The notes below the pieces were generated by a model. The model worked only from the letters and a program-made list of their open reading frames with translations, had not been told where the DNA came from and ran no database searches. The position numbers were made by a program, and so were the translations under genes. Positions 54,073 through 64,000 of a stretch of DNA of 64,000 bases are shown here, piece after piece; position 1 is the stretch's first letter, and every line of letters starts with the position of its first letter. This DNA comes from Antarcticimicrobium luteum (GTDB taxonomy: Bacteria; Pseudomonadota; Alphaproteobacteria; Rhodobacterales; Rhodobacteraceae): the NCBI RefSeq assembly GCF_004358185.1, contig NZ_SMUV01000072.1, positions 1-64,000 of the forward strand, in the 5' to 3' direction.

Positions 54073-56201
54073 CAGTGCGCTCCTCCGCCGATCGACATCC
54101 AGGTGACAAGGGCGGCGATCCCCAGCACCATCCAGAAGGCATAGGTGAAGATGAAGCCCGACTGCGCCCGGCCGGCGAGCCGGGTAAAGAACGGGATGAC
54201 CCCGAGGGCGACGCCGTTCAGGAACCCGTCGATGGCGCTGCCGTCACCGCGTTTCCACAGCAGACGACCCAGCGCCAGCACCGGCTTGACCAGCAGGGCG
54301 TCATAGATCTCGTCGAAGTACCACTTGTTCTTGAGGAACAGGTAGAGCGGGCGCTGGTTCTCGGCCAGACGGCCGGGCAGCGACGGGTTCAGGATATAGA
54401 ACCAGACCGCCACCAGCAGACCCAGGATCATCGCGATGAACGGCGAGACCTTGACCCATTTCGGCGCCGCGTGGGCATCGTCCAGGATCGTGTTGTCCGC
54501 CCCGAAATAGAGCGCGCCCTGCCCCGGTTCCCCGGCAAAAGTATAGTGATGCGTACCCTCGGCAACCATGCCGGCCTCTTCGCCATGGGTCGCGGTCGCC
54601 TCGCCATGGGTTGCGGCTGCTTCGCCGTGGGCGGTGCCTTCGGCGGCCGCCTCCTCATGGGCGCCAGCCTGCTCCACGGGAATGCCGTAGAACTTGCCGA
54701 CCTGATCGGCATGGCCGAAGAAGTTGCCGTACCACAGCATCCCGGCAAAGACGGCGCCGACGCTCAGCACGCCCAGCGGGATCAGCATGACCGTCGGGCT
54801 TTCATGGGCGTGATCGTGGGCGTGCTTGTCGCCCCGCGCCTCGCCGAAGAAGGTGAGGAAGATCAGACGCCAGGAATAAAAGCTCGTCATCGCCGCCGCG
54901 ATCACCAGCAGCCAGAAGCCATAGCTCGACCCGCCGGCCCAAGCGCTCTCGATGATGGCGTCCTTGGACAGAAAGCCCGCAAAGCCGATCTGGGTCAGCG
55001 GAATGCCCACGCCGGTGATCGCCAGCGTGCCGATCATCATCGACCAATAGGTGAAGGGGATCTTCTTGCGCAGCCCGCCATAGTTCATCATGTCCTGCTC
55101 ATGGTGCATGGCATGGATGACCGAGCCGGCCCCGAGGAACAGCAGCGCCTTGAAAAAGGCATGCGTCAGCAAATGGAACATCGCCGCCGAATACATGCCC
55201 ACGCCGGCGGCCACGAACATGTAGCCCAGCTGCGAACAGGTCGAATAGGCGATCACCCGCTTGATGTCGGTCTGCACCAGCCCCACGGTCGCGGCGAAAA
55301 ACGCGGTGGTTGCGCCCAGCACGGTGATGAAGATGGTCGCCGACGGCGCGAATTCCATCAGCGGCGACATCCGGCAGACCAGGAACACACCGGCGGTCAC
55401 CATGGTCGCGGCGTGGATCAGCGCCGACACCGGTGTCGGGCCCTCCATCGCGTCCGGCAGCCAGGTGTGCAGGATCAGCTGCGCCGATTTGCCCATCGCC
55501 CCGATGAACAGCAGCACGGCGATCACCTCGGTCGCGGTCCATTCCCCCCACAGGAAGGTCAGCTTGGTCTCGGCCAGCGTCGGCATATAGGCGAACAGAT
55601 CGTCAAAGTTGATGCTGTCGCCCAGAAAGAACAACGCAAAGATGCCAAGGGCAAAGCCGAAGTCGCCGACCCGGTTGACGATAAAGGCCTTCATCGCCGC
55701 CGCATTGGCGCTGGGTTTGCGGTAATAGAACCCGATCAGCAGGTACGAGGCGACGCCGACCCCTTCCCAGCCGAAGAACATCTGCACCAGGTTGTCGGCG
55801 GTCACCAGCGACAGCATCGCAAAGGTGAAGAACGACAGATAGGCGAAGAAGCGCGGCTTGTAGCTTTCGCCGTCGCGGAAATTGTCGTCATGCGCCATGT
55901 AGCCAAAGCTGTAGAGGTGCACAAAGGCCGACACCGTGGTCACAACGATCAGCATGATCGCGGTCAGCCGGTCCAGCCGGATCGACCAGGCGGTCGAGAG
56001 CGAGCCGCTCTCGATATACTTCAGGATCTCGATATGCTGGGTCACCCCGTCGAAGGTGACGAACACGACCCAGCTGAGCACGCAGGACAGGAACAACAGC
56101 CCCGTCGTCAGCCACATCGCAGCGGTCTCGCCCATCACCTTCCAGCCGAAACCGGCCAGGATGGCGCCCACCAGTGGGGCAAGCAGGATAATGGTTTCCA
56201 T
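54072..56201 (-). CDS. nuoL: NADH-quinone oxidoreductase subunit L, with a His/Ala/Glu-rich insertion
   Basis: This 709-residue subunit is longer than E. coli NuoL (613). It has the [20 protein letters not shown] segment near 140-160, [27 protein letters not shown] near 250, and the long C-terminal lateral helix region. Extra length lies partly in a soluble loop at about 515-555 with repeated HGEA/THGE units, coded by near-identical 21-base repeats. Such loops occur in other alphaproteobacteria but vary; the role is unknown. Confidence 0.95.
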   Translation of the reverse strand: METIILLAPLVGAILAGFGWKVMGETAAMWLTTGLLFLSCVLSWVVFVTFDGVTQHIEILKYIESGSLSTAWSIRLDRLTAIMLIVVTTVSAFVHLYSFGYMAHDDNFRDGESYKPRFFAYLSFFTFAMLSLVTADNLVQMFFGWEGVGVASYLLIGFYYRKPSANAAAMKAFIVNRVGDFGFALGIFALFFLGDSINFDDLFAYMPTLAETKLTFLWGEWTATEVIAVLLFIGAMGKSAQLILHTWLPDAMEGPTPVSALIHAATMVTAGVFLVCRMSPLMEFAPSATIFITVLGATTAFFAATVGLVQTDIKRVIAYSTCSQLGYMFVAAGVGMYSAAMFHLLTHAFFKALLFLGAGSVIHAMHHEQDMMNYGGLRKKIPFTYWSMMIGTLAITGVGIPLTQIGFAGFLSKDAIIESAWAGGSSYGFWLLVIAAAMTSFYSWRLIFLTFFGEARGDKHAHDHAHESPTVMLIPLGVLSVGAVFAGMLWYGNFFGHADQVGKFYGIPVEQAGAHEEAAAEGTAHGEAAATHGEATATHGEEAGMVAEGTHHYTFAGEPGQGALYFGADNTILDDAHAAPKWVKVSPFIAMILGLLVAVWFYILNPSLPGRLAENQRPLYLFLKNKWYFDEIYDALLVKPVLALGRLLWKRGDGSAIDGFLNGVALGVIPFFTRLAGRAQSGFIFTYAFWMVLGIAALVTWMSIGGGAH
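54580..54642. repeat. 21-base tandem repeats within nuoL
   Basis: Three adjacent units (54580-54600, 54601-54621, and a diverged copy starting at 54622) encode the HGE-rich loop. The first two differ at only a few bases, so the loop likely expands and contracts by slippage. Confidence 0.7.
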
Positions 56202-56207
56202 GATCTC

Positions 56208-56513
56208 TTACCCCTTCATCACGTTGATGTCTTCCACGGCGATTGTGCCGCGGTTGCGGAAGAAGCAGACCAGGATCGCCAGGCCGATGGCGGCCTCGGC
56301 CGCGGCCACGGTCAGCACGAAGAGGGTAAAGACCTGCCCCACCATGTCGCCCAGGAAACTGGAGAATGCCACCAGGTTGATGTTCACCGAAAGCAACATC
56401 AGCTCGATGCTCATCAACAGGATGATCACGTTCTTGCGGTTCAGAAACAGCCCGAAGATCCCGATGACGAACAACGTCGCCGCGACGGTCAAATAATGTT
56501 CAAGTCCGATCAT
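56208..56513 (-). CDS. nuoK: NADH-quinone oxidoreductase subunit K
   Basis: This 101-residue subunit has three membrane segments and the two conserved Glu residues: one in [17 protein letters not shown] (about 36) and one in [11 protein letters not shown] (about 72). It takes part in the membrane proton path next to NuoJ. It lies six bases upstream of nuoL. Confidence 0.96.
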   Translation of the reverse strand: MIGLEHYLTVAATLFVIGIFGLFLNRKNVIILLMSIELMLLSVNINLVAFSSFLGDMVGQVFTLFVLTVAAAEAAIGLAILVCFFRNRGTIAVEDINVMKG

Positions 56514-56618
56514 GTCGTCCCTCTGGGCCCGCGCCCGTTCGTTCCTTGTCTCTCGGTCCCGGCTGTCCCGGAACCTGCCGGATCATCGCGCCCGGCCTTG
56601 TCCTTGCTCAGTCCGTGC

Positions 56619-56756
56619 TCACCGCACCGCGGCGCGCCTCAATCTCCACCAGCGGTACAGCATCCAACTGACCGCCACTTTCAGTCCCCAGAACAGCGCG
56701 ACCCCGAAAATCCCCACCTTGCTGAGCAAAAGGTGGGCGAGGCCAATCAACTCCAT
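56619..56756 (-). CDS. 45-residue membrane peptide between nuoJ and nuoK
   Basis: An ATG three bases after the nuoJ stop opens a 45-residue frame. It has one hydrophobic segment (about 5-30, with LLLSKVGIFGVALFWGLKVA) and a basic Trp/Arg-rich end (YRWWRLRRAAVR). It could be a small Complex I accessory peptide or a chance frame. No strong ribosome-binding site is present beyond an AGGGG nine bases upstream. It occupies most of the 246-base gap between nuoJ and nuoK, which otherwise has no reason to be so long in a tightly packed operon. Confidence 0.45.
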   Translation of the reverse strand: MELIGLAHLLLSKVGIFGVALFWGLKVAVSWMLYRWWRLRRAAVR

Positions 56757-56759
56757 CGA

Positions 56760-57362
56760 TCAGAGCCCCTGCCCGGGTTTCACGTCCTTCAGTTCCATCG
56801 CCTTGGCCGGATCACGGTAAATCTGCGCCAGGATGTCCTGCCGCTTGATGTTCGGGCGGTGGCGCAGCGTCAGCACGATCGCCCCGATCATCGCCACCAG
56901 CAGGATCAGACCCGCAAGCTGGAACAGGATGAAATACTGGTCGTAAAGGATCGCCGCGAGCGCCTCGGTGTTGTGAAGATCGCTCGGCGTCGGCTGCGCC
57001 CGCAGCCCCTCGGCCGCCGCGCTCGCCTCCCAGGCGCCAAAGGCCATGACAAACTGCATGAGGATGATCAGCCCGACCAGCAGCGCCAGCGGCATGTAAC
57101 GGGCCATCTCAGCCTTGAGCTCGGCGAAATCGACGTCCAGCATCATCACCACGAACAGGAACAGCACCGCCACCGCGCCGACATAGACGATCACCAGCAG
57201 CATGGCGACGAATTCCGCCCCCAGCAGAACGAACAGCCCCGCCGAGGAAATGAAGGCCAAGATCAGCCACAGCACCGAATGCACCGGTTGGCGGCTGATC
57301 ACGGTGAACAGCCCCCCGGCGATGGCGCAAATCGCAAAGAGGTAAAAGGCAAACACGCTCAT
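56760..57362 (-). CDS. nuoJ: NADH-quinone oxidoreductase subunit J
   Basis: This 200-residue subunit has five membrane segments; the conserved [16 protein letters not shown] segment near 60-75 holds the pi-bulge helix seen in Complex I structures. Its start overlaps the preceding carboxymuconolactone-decarboxylase-like gene by four bases. Confidence 0.95.
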   Translation of the reverse strand: MSVFAFYLFAICAIAGGLFTVISRQPVHSVLWLILAFISSAGLFVLLGAEFVAMLLVIVYVGAVAVLFLFVVMMLDVDFAELKAEMARYMPLALLVGLIILMQFVMAFGAWEASAAAEGLRAQPTPSDLHNTEALAAILYDQYFILFQLAGLILLVAMIGAIVLTLRHRPNIKRQDILAQIYRDPAKAMELKDVKPGQGL

Positions 57363-57772
57363 GCTTCGTCATCCTCGTTCTCGCCGCCCATGGCCTCCTG
57401 CGCCAGTTCCAGCGCCCGGGTCATGGCCGGAATGCCGGCAAAGACCGACATCTGACCGATCGTTTCCACGATCTCCTGTTTCTTTGCGCCTGCCGCGATG
57501 GCGTGGCGCACCGTCTGACGCACCGCCGTATCGGCCTGCGCGCCCTGCATGGTCAGCCCCGCCAGGGTCAGCAGCAGCCGGGTCCTTGCGTCCAGTCCGT
57601 CCTTGTTGACCGCATTGCCGAACATCATCTCCATGACGTCCTTGGGCATGGTCGGCCACAGCGCCTCGAACCCTTTCGGGCTGAAGCTTTCCAGCGCCGG
57701 GTTGAAGGCCCGGGCCATGTCGTGGGCCTGCTTCATCACGGCCTCGAACGGATTTTTGGGCGTCTCGCTCAT
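57359..57772 (-). CDS. Carboxymuconolactone decarboxylase (AhpD-like) family protein in the nuo operon
   Basis: This 137-residue protein has the CMD fold: the [13 protein letters not shown] helix, [34 protein letters not shown] near 85-120, and an acidic tail. It lacks the CxxC pair of AhpD peroxidase reductants, so simple peroxidase support is unlikely. It is translationally coupled with both nuoI (upstream) and nuoJ (downstream) by four-base overlaps, so it is made with Complex I. Its role there is unknown. Confidence 0.85.
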   Translation of the reverse strand: MSETPKNPFEAVMKQAHDMARAFNPALESFSPKGFEALWPTMPKDVMEMMFGNAVNKDGLDARTRLLLTLAGLTMQGAQADTAVRQTVRHAIAAGAKKQEIVETIGQMSVFAGIPAMTRALELAQEAMGGENEDDEA

Positions 57773-58263
57773 CGGTACGGCGCGTCCAGTTCCAGGTTGC
57801 GGGCGATCTCGGCCTCCCAGCGTTCGCCGTTCTCAAGCAGCTTTTGCTTGTCATAGAACAGCTCTTCGCGGGTTTCGGTGGCAAATTCGAAGTTCGGCCC
57901 CTCGACGATGGCATCGACCGGGCAGGCCTCCTGACAGAAGCCGCAGTAGATGCATTTGGTCATGTCGATGTCATAGCGCGTGGTGCGGCGGCTGCCGTCC
58001 TCGCGCGGTTCGGCGTCGATGGTGATCGCCTGCGCCGGGCAGACCGCCTCGCAGAGCTTGCAGGCGATGCAGCGTTCCTCGCCGTTGGGATAGCGGCGCA
58101 GCGCGTGCTCGCCGCGGAAGCGCGGCGACAGCGGACCCTTTTCATGCGGGTAGTTCAATGTCGCCTTGGGCGCGAAGAAGTACTTCAGCCCCAGCTTCAT
58201 GCCGACAAAGAAATCTGCCAGCAGGAAATATTTGGCGGCGCGGGTATAGTCGATTTGTGTCAT
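57769..58263 (-). CDS. nuoI: NADH-quinone oxidoreductase subunit I
   Basis: This 164-residue subunit carries the two [4Fe-4S] clusters N6a and N6b: [15 protein letters not shown] (about 64-78) and [15 protein letters not shown] (about 103-117). It passes electrons towards the quinone site. It sits three bases after nuoH and overlaps the CMD-like gene. Confidence 0.97.
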   Translation of the reverse strand: MTQIDYTRAAKYFLLADFFVGMKLGLKYFFAPKATLNYPHEKGPLSPRFRGEHALRRYPNGEERCIACKLCEAVCPAQAITIDAEPREDGSRRTTRYDIDMTKCIYCGFCQEACPVDAIVEGPNFEFATETREELFYDKQKLLENGERWEAEIARNLELDAPYR

Positions 58264-58266
58264 GGA

Positions 58267-59304
58267 TCAGCCCCCCGTGGTCCAGCGCGCGAAGGCGCCC
58301 CAGAACCAGTCGAATTTCGCCGCGAAAGAGACAAAGACCACCCAGACCAGGCTGAACGGCAGGAACACCTTCCAGCCCAGACGCATCAACTGGTCATAGC
58401 GGTAGCGCGGCGTGATCGCCTTCACCATCGCGAAGAGGAAGAAGAAGAACGCCATCTTGCCCACCATCCACAGCACGCCGTCGGGAATGCCCGGGATCGG
58501 CGACAGCCAGCCGCCGAAGAACAGCAGCGAGGTCAGCGCGCACATCAGGAAGATGGCGATATATTCGCCAGCCATGAACAGCAGGAAGGGCGTCGCGGAA
58601 TACTCAACCTGATAACCGGCCACCAGTTCCGACTCCGCCTCCGGCAGGTCGAAGGGCGGGCGGTTGGTCTCGGCCAGCGCCGAGATGAAGAACAGGAACA
58701 CCATCGGCAGGTGCGGCAGCCAGTACCAGCTGAACAGGCCGGCCGACCCGTCCTGTGCCCGCACGATATCGCCGAAATTCATCGACCCGGTGGAGATGAT
58801 CACGCCGATGATGATCAGACCGATCGAGACCTCGTAAGAGATCATCTGCGCCGCGGAGCGGAGCGAGCCCAGGAACGGGTATTTCGAGTTCGACGCCCAG
58901 CCGCCCATGATCACGCCATAGACCTCAAGCGAGGAGACGGCGAAAACGTACAGAATGGCGACGTTGATGTCCGAAAGGACCCAGCCATCGTTGAACGGGA
59001 TCACCGCCCAGGCGATCATCGCCAGAACAAAGGACGTGAGAGGCGCCAGGATGAACACCGCCCGGTCGGCCCCGGCGGGGATCACCACCTCTTTCACCAC
59101 GTATTTCAGCGCGTCGGCCACCGATTGCAGTATCCCGAAGACACCGACGACGTTGGGGCCGCGCCGCATCTGCACCGCCGCCCAGATCTTGCGGTCGCCA
59201 TAGACCAGGAACAGCAGCGAGATCATCACAAAGGCGACGACGGCAAGCACCTGCGCCAGGATCAGGATGGCGATGCCGCCCGGGGTGGAAAAGAAATCAG
59301 CCAT
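58267..59304 (-). CDS. nuoH: NADH-quinone oxidoreductase subunit H
   Basis: This 345-residue membrane subunit has eight hydrophobic segments and the conserved quinone-site segments: [21 protein letters not shown] near 47-67 and [24 protein letters not shown] near 218-241. It forms the quinone chamber of Complex I. An AGGACC lies just before the ATG. Confidence 0.97.
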   Translation of the reverse strand: MADFFSTPGGIAILILAQVLAVVAFVMISLLFLVYGDRKIWAAVQMRRGPNVVGVFGILQSVADALKYVVKEVVIPAGADRAVFILAPLTSFVLAMIAWAVIPFNDGWVLSDINVAILYVFAVSSLEVYGVIMGGWASNSKYPFLGSLRSAAQMISYEVSIGLIIIGVIISTGSMNFGDIVRAQDGSAGLFSWYWLPHLPMVFLFFISALAETNRPPFDLPEAESELVAGYQVEYSATPFLLFMAGEYIAIFLMCALTSLLFFGGWLSPIPGIPDGVLWMVGKMAFFFFLFAMVKAITPRYRYDQLMRLGWKVFLPFSLVWVVFVSFAAKFDWFWGAFARWTTGG

Positions 59305-59310
59305 AGGTCC

Positions 59311-59697
59311 TCACACCGTGGGTATTCCGTTCTCCGCGCAATGCGCAACCACGACTTCGGCGTCGAGTTTGCGCAGCCCGCGGGGCAGCGATGGCGAGAT
59401 GGTGTAAACAGCATCTGCGCGCCACACGCCACCCTCTTCGTATACATTTGTGCGCAGATGCCGGGCAAAACCGTAGCCGCGGATCAGCGCATATTGTGCC
59501 GCCGCGCATTCGGCATAGGCATCCACGTCCGAGCTTTCGCGCGCGCCCGACATCGCCACGGTGAACTGCACCAGATCGCCGTCCAGAAGACGGGTCTCGA
59601 CGCCCCGGTAGTCGGGGGCAAAGCGCGTCACCTCGCTGGCCGGCTGCATCTCGCAGGCGGCCAGCAACAGGGGCGATATGAGCGCGGCCCGGATCAT
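59311..59697 (-). CDS. Small lipoprotein between nuoG and nuoH
   Basis: This 128-residue protein starts with a lipoprotein signal ending in LLLAAC (Cys near 15). The mature part has two further Cys (in YAECAAAQ and VAHCAEN) that could pair, and no recognised fold. Its ATG overlaps the nuoG stop by four bases, and nuoH follows six bases later, so it is tightly built into the Complex I operon. It may be an assembly or stability factor on the periplasmic side, but this is only context. Confidence 0.75.
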   Translation of the reverse strand: MIRAALISPLLLAACEMQPASEVTRFAPDYRGVETRLLDGDLVQFTVAMSGARESSDVDAYAECAAAQYALIRGYGFARHLRTNVYEEGGVWRADAVYTISPSLPRGLRKLDAEVVVAHCAENGIPTV

Positions 59698-61709
59698 TCC
59701 GCCGCCAGTTTCCCGGATTTGCGCGCCGCCGCGTTGGCGCTGAGCTCGGCCATCAGGGCCGAGGCGCGGGCAATCGGGTTGGTCAGGTAGAAATCGCGGA
59801 CCGCGTTGCGGAAATCGGCCTTGCCCAGCGGCGCGGCCTCCAGCGGTTGCCAGTCGTTCTCCGGCACCGAGTCGATCCGGGCCAGATGCGGCACCTCGGC
59901 AACCACCGCCTGACGCAGCCGCGCCAGCGAGTCGTAGGGCAGCGGCGCGCCCAGCTCGCCCGACAGCGCCCGCAGGATGGCCCAGTTTTCCTTGGCCTCT
60001 CCGGGGGCGAAGCCCGCGCGCAGCGCCAGTTGCGGACGCCCCTCGGTGTTGACGAAAAGGCCCGGCTCTTCGGTATAGGCAGCCCCCGGCAGGATCACAT
60101 CGGCGCGATGCGCGCCGCGGTCGCCGTGGCTGCCCTGATAGATGACAAAGGCGCCCTCGCCGATCTCCACCTCGTCGGCGCCGAGGTTATAGATCACCTC
60201 GGCCGCGCTGATGGCCTCCATGCCGCCCTCGGCGGTGGCGCCCACATCCATCGCGCCGACACGGCCGGCGGCGGTGTGCAGCACCAGCAGTTTCGCGCCC
60301 GAGGCCTCGGCCATCTTCATCGCCGTTGCGATCACCGCGGCGCCATCGGCCTCGCGGATCGCGCCCTGGCCAAGGATGATCACCGGGTTCTTGTCGGCGA
60401 TATCGTGCGCCTTGGCCGCGGCCGCGTCAAGCGCGGCGCGGTCGGTGCCCACATGGTCATACTCATAGGTCAGATCGACCGCCTCGCCGATCACGCCCAC
60501 CACCGCGCCCTTGATCCAGGCCTTGCGGATGCGGGCGTTGAGTACCGGCGCCTCGTCGCGCGGGTTGGTGCCGATCAGCAGGATCGCGCCCGAGGAGTCG
60601 ATATCCTCGATCGTGGCGGTGCCGACATAGCCCGAGCGGTTGCCCGCCGGCAGCCGGGCGCCATCGGTGCGGCATTCGACGACGCCGCCCTGCCCCTCGA
60701 TCAGCTGCTTGAGGGCAAAGGCCGCCTCGACCGGGGCCAGATCGCCGACCAGACCGGCAAGCTTGCCCGCGCCCTTGATCGCGGTGGCGGCCTTGTCCAG
60801 CGCCTCGGGCCAGGTGGCCGGGCGCAGCTTGCCGTTCTCGCGGACATAGGGCCGGTCAAGCCGCTGGCGGCGCAGCCCGTCCCAGACGAACCGGGTCTTG
60901 TCGGAAATCCATTCCTCGTTCACGCCGTCATGGTTGCGCGGCAGGATGCGCATCACTTCACGCCCCTTGGTATCGACCCGGATGTTCGAGCCAAGCGCGT
61001 CCATCACGTCGACGCTCTCGGTCTTGGTCAGCTCCCACGGGCGCGCGGTAAAGGCATAGGGTTTCGACGTCAGCGCGCCCACCGGGCAAAGGTCGATGAT
61101 GTTGCCCTGCATGTTGCTGTCCAGCGTCTCGCCCAGGTACGAGGTGATCTCGGCATCCTCGCCGCGGCCGGTCTGGCCCATCTGGGTGATCCCCGCCACC
61201 TCGGAGGTGAAGCGCACACAGCGGGTGCAGGAGATGCAGCGCGTCATGTGGGTTTCGACGAGCGGACCGAGGTTCAGGTCATCGACCGCGCGCTTGGCCT
61301 CGCGGAAGCGCGAGAAATCGACGCCATAGGCCATCGCCTGATCCTGCAGGTCGCATTCGCCGCCCTGGTCGCAGATCGGGCAATCCAGCGGGTGGTTGAT
61401 CAGCAGGAATTCCATCACCCCTTCGCGGGCCTTCTTGACCATGGGAGAGTTGGTCTTGACCACCGGCGCCTGGCCTTCCGGCCCCGGGCGCAGGTCCCGC
61501 ACCTGCATCGCACAGGAGGCGGCCGGTTTCGGCGGACCGCCGACAACCTCGACCAGACACATCCGGCAGTTGCCCGCAATCGACAGCCGCTCGTGATAAC
61601 AGAACCGCGGCACCTCGATACCCGCGACCTCGCAGGCCTGGATCAGGGTCATGGCCCCGTCCACTTCGATCTCGGTTCCGTCGATGTTGACTTTGCGCAG
61701 GTCAGACAT
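59694..61709 (-). CDS. nuoG: NADH-quinone oxidoreductase subunit G
   Basis: This 671-residue subunit has the N-terminal [2Fe-2S] domain ([18 protein letters not shown], about 37-54), the His/Cys and Cys cluster ligands of N5 and N4 ([19 protein letters not shown] near 107-125; [10 protein letters not shown] near 158-167), then a molybdopterin-oxidoreductase-like domain. Length matches alphaproteobacterial NuoG. It follows the DUF5333-like gene by three bases. Confidence 0.96.
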   Translation of the reverse strand: MSDLRKVNIDGTEIEVDGAMTLIQACEVAGIEVPRFCYHERLSIAGNCRMCLVEVVGGPPKPAASCAMQVRDLRPGPEGQAPVVKTNSPMVKKAREGVMEFLLINHPLDCPICDQGGECDLQDQAMAYGVDFSRFREAKRAVDDLNLGPLVETHMTRCISCTRCVRFTSEVAGITQMGQTGRGEDAEITSYLGETLDSNMQGNIIDLCPVGALTSKPYAFTARPWELTKTESVDVMDALGSNIRVDTKGREVMRILPRNHDGVNEEWISDKTRFVWDGLRRQRLDRPYVRENGKLRPATWPEALDKAATAIKGAGKLAGLVGDLAPVEAAFALKQLIEGQGGVVECRTDGARLPAGNRSGYVGTATIEDIDSSGAILLIGTNPRDEAPVLNARIRKAWIKGAVVGVIGEAVDLTYEYDHVGTDRAALDAAAAKAHDIADKNPVIILGQGAIREADGAAVIATAMKMAEASGAKLLVLHTAAGRVGAMDVGATAEGGMEAISAAEVIYNLGADEVEIGEGAFVIYQGSHGDRGAHRADVILPGAAYTEEPGLFVNTEGRPQLALRAGFAPGEAKENWAILRALSGELGAPLPYDSLARLRQAVVAEVPHLARIDSVPENDWQPLEAAPLGKADFRNAVRDFYLTNPIARASALMAELSANAAARKSGKLAAE

Positions 61710-61712
61710 GGT

Positions 61713-62126
61713 CTATTTCGCCCTCAATAGCGCGCCGATTGCGCTGTTGTTCTCAATTTCCAGACGGCCCAGCCGGCACAGATCGCCCGGTTTGTCATAG
61801 TCCAGCCCGAAGCCGGCCATGTAGCTCTTGCCGCGCGCGACCATCAGGGCCTTTTCGGCCTTGGAGTCGAGCAGCGCGCGAATCTCGTCGTCGGAATAGC
61901 CCAGGTCGTTCGCCCGGCCCTTCAGCCGGTGGATCTGGGCGATCCCCTTGATCAGCCGGCCGCCGATGTCGTCGCATTTGCGTCGGATCTCATTGGCGAC
62001 CACGATGGTAAAGATACCGTCGGCGATCTCGGGCACCTCGCGCAGCGGCGGTTTGGCTGCGTCAGCCCCGGCGGGCAGCCCCAGCAGCAAGGTGACGGTG
62101 AACAGAACGGCAGACAGATACGACAT
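61713..62126 (-). CDS. DUF5333-like exported protein in the nuo operon
   Basis: This 137-residue protein has a cleavable Sec-type signal (SYLSAVLFTVTLLLGLPAGADA) and a helical mature part with one Cys pair (KCDDIGG and DLCRLG). It resembles the DUF5333 family that I recall from Rhodobacterales nuo operons. The ATG at 62126 has GAGG eight bases upstream. It lies between the small lipoprotein gene and nuoG. Its function is unknown; a periplasmic Complex I factor is possible. Confidence 0.7.
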   Translation of the reverse strand: MSYLSAVLFTVTLLLGLPAGADAAKPPLREVPEIADGIFTIVVANEIRRKCDDIGGRLIKGIAQIHRLKGRANDLGYSDDEIRALLDSKAEKALMVARGKSYMAGFGLDYDKPGDLCRLGRLEIENNSAIGALLRAK

Positions 62127-62224
62127 GGCAAAACCCTCATTTGTGGAGGGATCAGCACAGGCCGCACTGGCGCCGTTATGCAATAACGGCCACCCGAACA
62201 GGCGGGGATATGCCGCCGCCATGC

Positions 62225-62596
62225 TCATGGTTTCAGGCAGGTCCCGCGAAAGGTCAGCGTATCGCGGTCGATCATCAGGGTGCCCGGATCGGTCTCGGGG
62301 CCGATGTCCCAGTCGATCCGGGACGAGCCGTAATTCGTCACGCAGTACCGGACGCCGGCGTATTCCCCGGCCGCCCGCGCCCCCTTGAGCGATTGCGAGA
62401 CGTTCTTCACCTCGACCGTGAACGCGGCGATCGACATCTTGCGGTCCGCCGGTTTCGCCTTGGTCCGGTATTGGTGACCGTCAAAGCGGAGCTGCTTGTC
62501 CTTGTTGCCGGTGCAGCCGCCAAGCGTCAGCAGGCAGAGCGCGGCGCACACCGCCCCCTTCACCATGCCGCGATATGTCAGGTTGGCCCCCGTCAT
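62225..62596 (-). CDS. Small lipoprotein between nuoF and the DUF5333-like gene
   Basis: This 123-residue protein has a lipoprotein signal ending in LLTLGGC, then a strand-rich mature part with two Cys (RYCVTNY, FRGTCLKP) that may form a disulfide. I recognise no family. The start is uncertain: the ATG at 62596, or a GTG at 62605 that overlaps the nuoF stop (GTGA). It is unrelated in sequence to the lipoprotein after nuoG as far as I can see. Role in the operon unknown. Confidence 0.68.
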   Translation of the reverse strand: MTGANLTYRGMVKGAVCAALCLLTLGGCTGNKDKQLRFDGHQYRTKAKPADRKMSIAAFTVEVKNVSQSLKGARAAGEYAGVRYCVTNYGSSRIDWDIGPETDPGTLMIDRDTLTFRGTCLKP

Positions 62597-62601
62597 GCCG
62601 G

Positions 62602-63897
62602 TCACTCTGCCGCCATGGCGCCCATGCGCCCGGTTTTCTTGGCCTTGATGCGGTCCTCGATTTCCTCGCGGAAGTGACGGATCAGCCCCTGGATCGGCCA
62701 GGCCGCCGCGTCGCCGAGCGCGCAGATGGTATGGCCCTCGACCTGCTTGGTGACCGACAGCAGCATGTCGATCTCTTCGACCTCAGCGTCGCCGGTGACC
62801 AGACGATCCATCACCCGCATCATCCAGCCGGTGCCCTCGCGGCAGGGGGTGCACTGGCCGCAGCTCTCATGCTTGAAGAACTTGGACAGGCGCCAGACGG
62901 CTTTGACCACATCGGTGTTCTGATCCATCACGATCATGCAGCCGGTGCCGAACGAGCTTTTGTTCTCGCGCATCCAGTCAAAGTCCATGATCGCGTCTTC
63001 CAGCGCGTCCTTGGGCAGCACCGGGCAGGAGGCGCCGCCAGGGATGATCGCCTTGAGGTTGTCCCATCCGCCGCGAATGCCGCCGCCGTGCCGTTCGATG
63101 ATCTCGCGCAGAGGCATCGACATCGCCTCTTCGAAGACGCAGGGATTGTTCACATGCCCGGTCAGCGCCATCAGCTTGGTGCCGTGGTTGTTCGGCCGCC
63201 CGAAGGAGCTGAACCACTCCGGCCCGCGCCGCAGGATGGTGGGGGCCACGGCGATGGATTCGACGTTGTTCACCGTGGTCGGGCAGCCATAAAGGCCCGC
63301 GCCGGCCGGGAACGGCGGCTTCATCCGCGGCATACCTTTCTTGCCCTCGAGGCTTTCCAGCAGCGCGGTTTCCTCGCCGCAGATATAGGCGCCGGCGCCG
63401 TGGTGCAGATAAAGGTCGAAATCCCAGCCCGACTTGGCGGCGTTCTTGCCCAGAAGTCCGGCGTCATAGGCCTCGTCGATGGCGGCCTGCAGCGCCTCGC
63501 GCTCGCGGATGTATTCGCCGCGGATATAGATATAGGCGGCGTGGGCATTCATCGCGAAACTGGCGATCAACGCCCCCTCGATCAGCGGATGCGGATCGTG
63601 GCGCATGATCTCGCGGTCCTTGCAGGTCGCGGGCTCGGATTCGTCGGCGTTGATCACCAGATAGGCCGGGCGACCGTCGCTTTCCTTCGGCATGAAGGAC
63701 CATTTCAGCCCGGTGGGAAAGCCGGCGCCGCCGCGTCCGCGCAGCCCCGAATCCTTCATCTGCTGGATTATCCAGTCGCGCCCGTTGGCAATGATCCCCG
63801 CGGTGCCGTCCCAGTGGCCTCGGGCCATGGCGCCTTTCAACGTGCGGTCATGCATCCCGTAAAGGTTGGTAAAGATCCGGTCCTGGTCCTTGAGCAT
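62602..63897 (-). CDS. nuoF: NADH-quinone oxidoreductase subunit F
   Basis: This 431-residue subunit binds NADH, FMN and cluster N3. It has the NADH-binding glycine-rich [18 protein letters not shown] segment (about 51-68), the FMN region [10 protein letters not shown], and the N3 ligands in [12 protein letters not shown] (about 345-356) with a later Cys in [11 protein letters not shown]. Electrons enter Complex I here. Confidence 0.97.
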   Translation of the reverse strand: MLKDQDRIFTNLYGMHDRTLKGAMARGHWDGTAGIIANGRDWIIQQMKDSGLRGRGGAGFPTGLKWSFMPKESDGRPAYLVINADESEPATCKDREIMRHDPHPLIEGALIASFAMNAHAAYIYIRGEYIREREALQAAIDEAYDAGLLGKNAAKSGWDFDLYLHHGAGAYICGEETALLESLEGKKGMPRMKPPFPAGAGLYGCPTTVNNVESIAVAPTILRRGPEWFSSFGRPNNHGTKLMALTGHVNNPCVFEEAMSMPLREIIERHGGGIRGGWDNLKAIIPGGASCPVLPKDALEDAIMDFDWMRENKSSFGTGCMIVMDQNTDVVKAVWRLSKFFKHESCGQCTPCREGTGWMMRVMDRLVTGDAEVEEIDMLLSVTKQVEGHTICALGDAAAWPIQGLIRHFREEIEDRIKAKKTGRMGAMAAE

Positions 63898-63903
63898 GCG
63901 TAG

Positions 63904-64000
63904 CTACCCTTGGCTGTCCTGGCGCATCCGCCAGAGTTGATAGATGTTGACGAACGCCCAGAGAAAGGCCGCGATGGCGCCGAGATAGATCAGCATTTCG
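63904..64000 (-). CDS. C-terminal part of a small membrane protein upstream of nuoF, DUF5337-like (partial)
   Basis: The frame runs from the window edge to a stop at 63904 and ends with a membrane segment followed by YQLWRMRQDSQG. This end resembles, from memory, the DUF5337 family found between nuoE and nuoF in Rhodobacterales. An internal ATG at 63996 would give a complete 30-residue peptide, but a longer protein starting outside the window is more likely. It is seven bases upstream of the nuoF start. Confidence 0.5.
   Translation of the reverse strand, partial: EMLIYLGAIAAFLWAFVNIYQLWRMRQDSQG

Noticed and set aside
54075-57455. A 1126-codon plus-strand frame opposite nuoL-nuoJ
   Set aside because: It is antisense to well-conserved Complex I genes and rich in His, Gln and Asp; no domain is recognisable.
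1-64000. CRISPR array, tRNA genes or insertion sequences
   Set aside because: I looked for regularly spaced repeats, tRNA-like cloverleaf ends and transposase motifs and found none.

Overview
This 64 kb window is a GC-rich (roughly two-thirds G+C by eye) chromosomal segment from an alphaproteobacterium. It is most likely Rhodobacteraceae of the Roseobacter group (Ruegeria-like). The reasons are the alphaproteobacterial nuo operon followed by birA-coaX-rnj, the alr-mlaEF-radA-cvpA-purF and surE-pcm-lysM lipoprotein-tatABC neighbourhoods, Hint_2-domain proteins, RTX proteins without signal peptides, and small Rhodobacterales-type proteins inside the nuo operon. Genus is an inference from gene content. 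I saw no tRNA, rRNA, CRISPR array, insertion sequence or phage gene.

Layout. (1) 216-6616, minus strand: molybdo-hydroxylase maturation and sulfur genes: MoxR-type AAA+ ATPase, CoxE-like VWA protein, two half-size YeeE/YedE sulfur transporters behind an ATTC-N8-GAAT operator of the SqrR/BigR type, a DUF1203 protein, XdhC, and a MoeA-like molybdopterin-binding protein. No molybdenum hydroxylase is present. (2) 6822-11975, plus strand: a tight cluster of two stand-alone glycosyltransferases, a two-domain protein joining a degenerate sulfotransferase-like domain to a third glycosyltransferase, and an FkbM-type methyltransferase. (3) 12100-17231: MAPEG protein, a Rhodobacterales protein of unclear function, and pyrC and pyrE separated by an RTX gene. 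(4) 17504-27758: dnaB behind a cluster of DnaA-box-like sites, then a SnoaL-like protein, alr, mlaE, mlaF, an A+T-richer gene of possible HEPN type, pqiA-like, radA, cvpA, a Hint protein and purF. (5) 27912-34511: small PilP-like protein, SDR, surE, pcm, LysM/M23-like lipoprotein, DUF815 ATPase (minus) and tatABC (minus). (6) 34742-46222: small monooxygenase-like gene with its YafY/WYL regulator, an orphan Fe3+-type ABC ATPase, arsM, a second SDR, a second Hint protein, a SnoaL-like protein, prfC, an unrecognised protein overlapping another glycosyltransferase, and a second RTX protein. (7) 46223-64000: rhlE, then on the minus strand the nuo operon from just upstream of nuoF to nuoN, running into birA, coaX and rnj.

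The core functions are respiration (Complex I), pyrimidine and purine synthesis, replication, translation termination, RNA decay, Tat export and cell-envelope upkeep. The accessory part is in surface or secreted products (glycosyltransferases, RTX and Hint proteins), sulfur and arsenic handling, and a few single genes inserted into otherwise conserved neighbourhoods. I found no clearly new multi-gene system. The best leads are the sulfotransferase-like/glycosyltransferase cluster, the HEPN-like insertion, the putative sulfide-responsive operator, the DnaA boxes before dnaB, and the small unassigned genes in the nuo operon.
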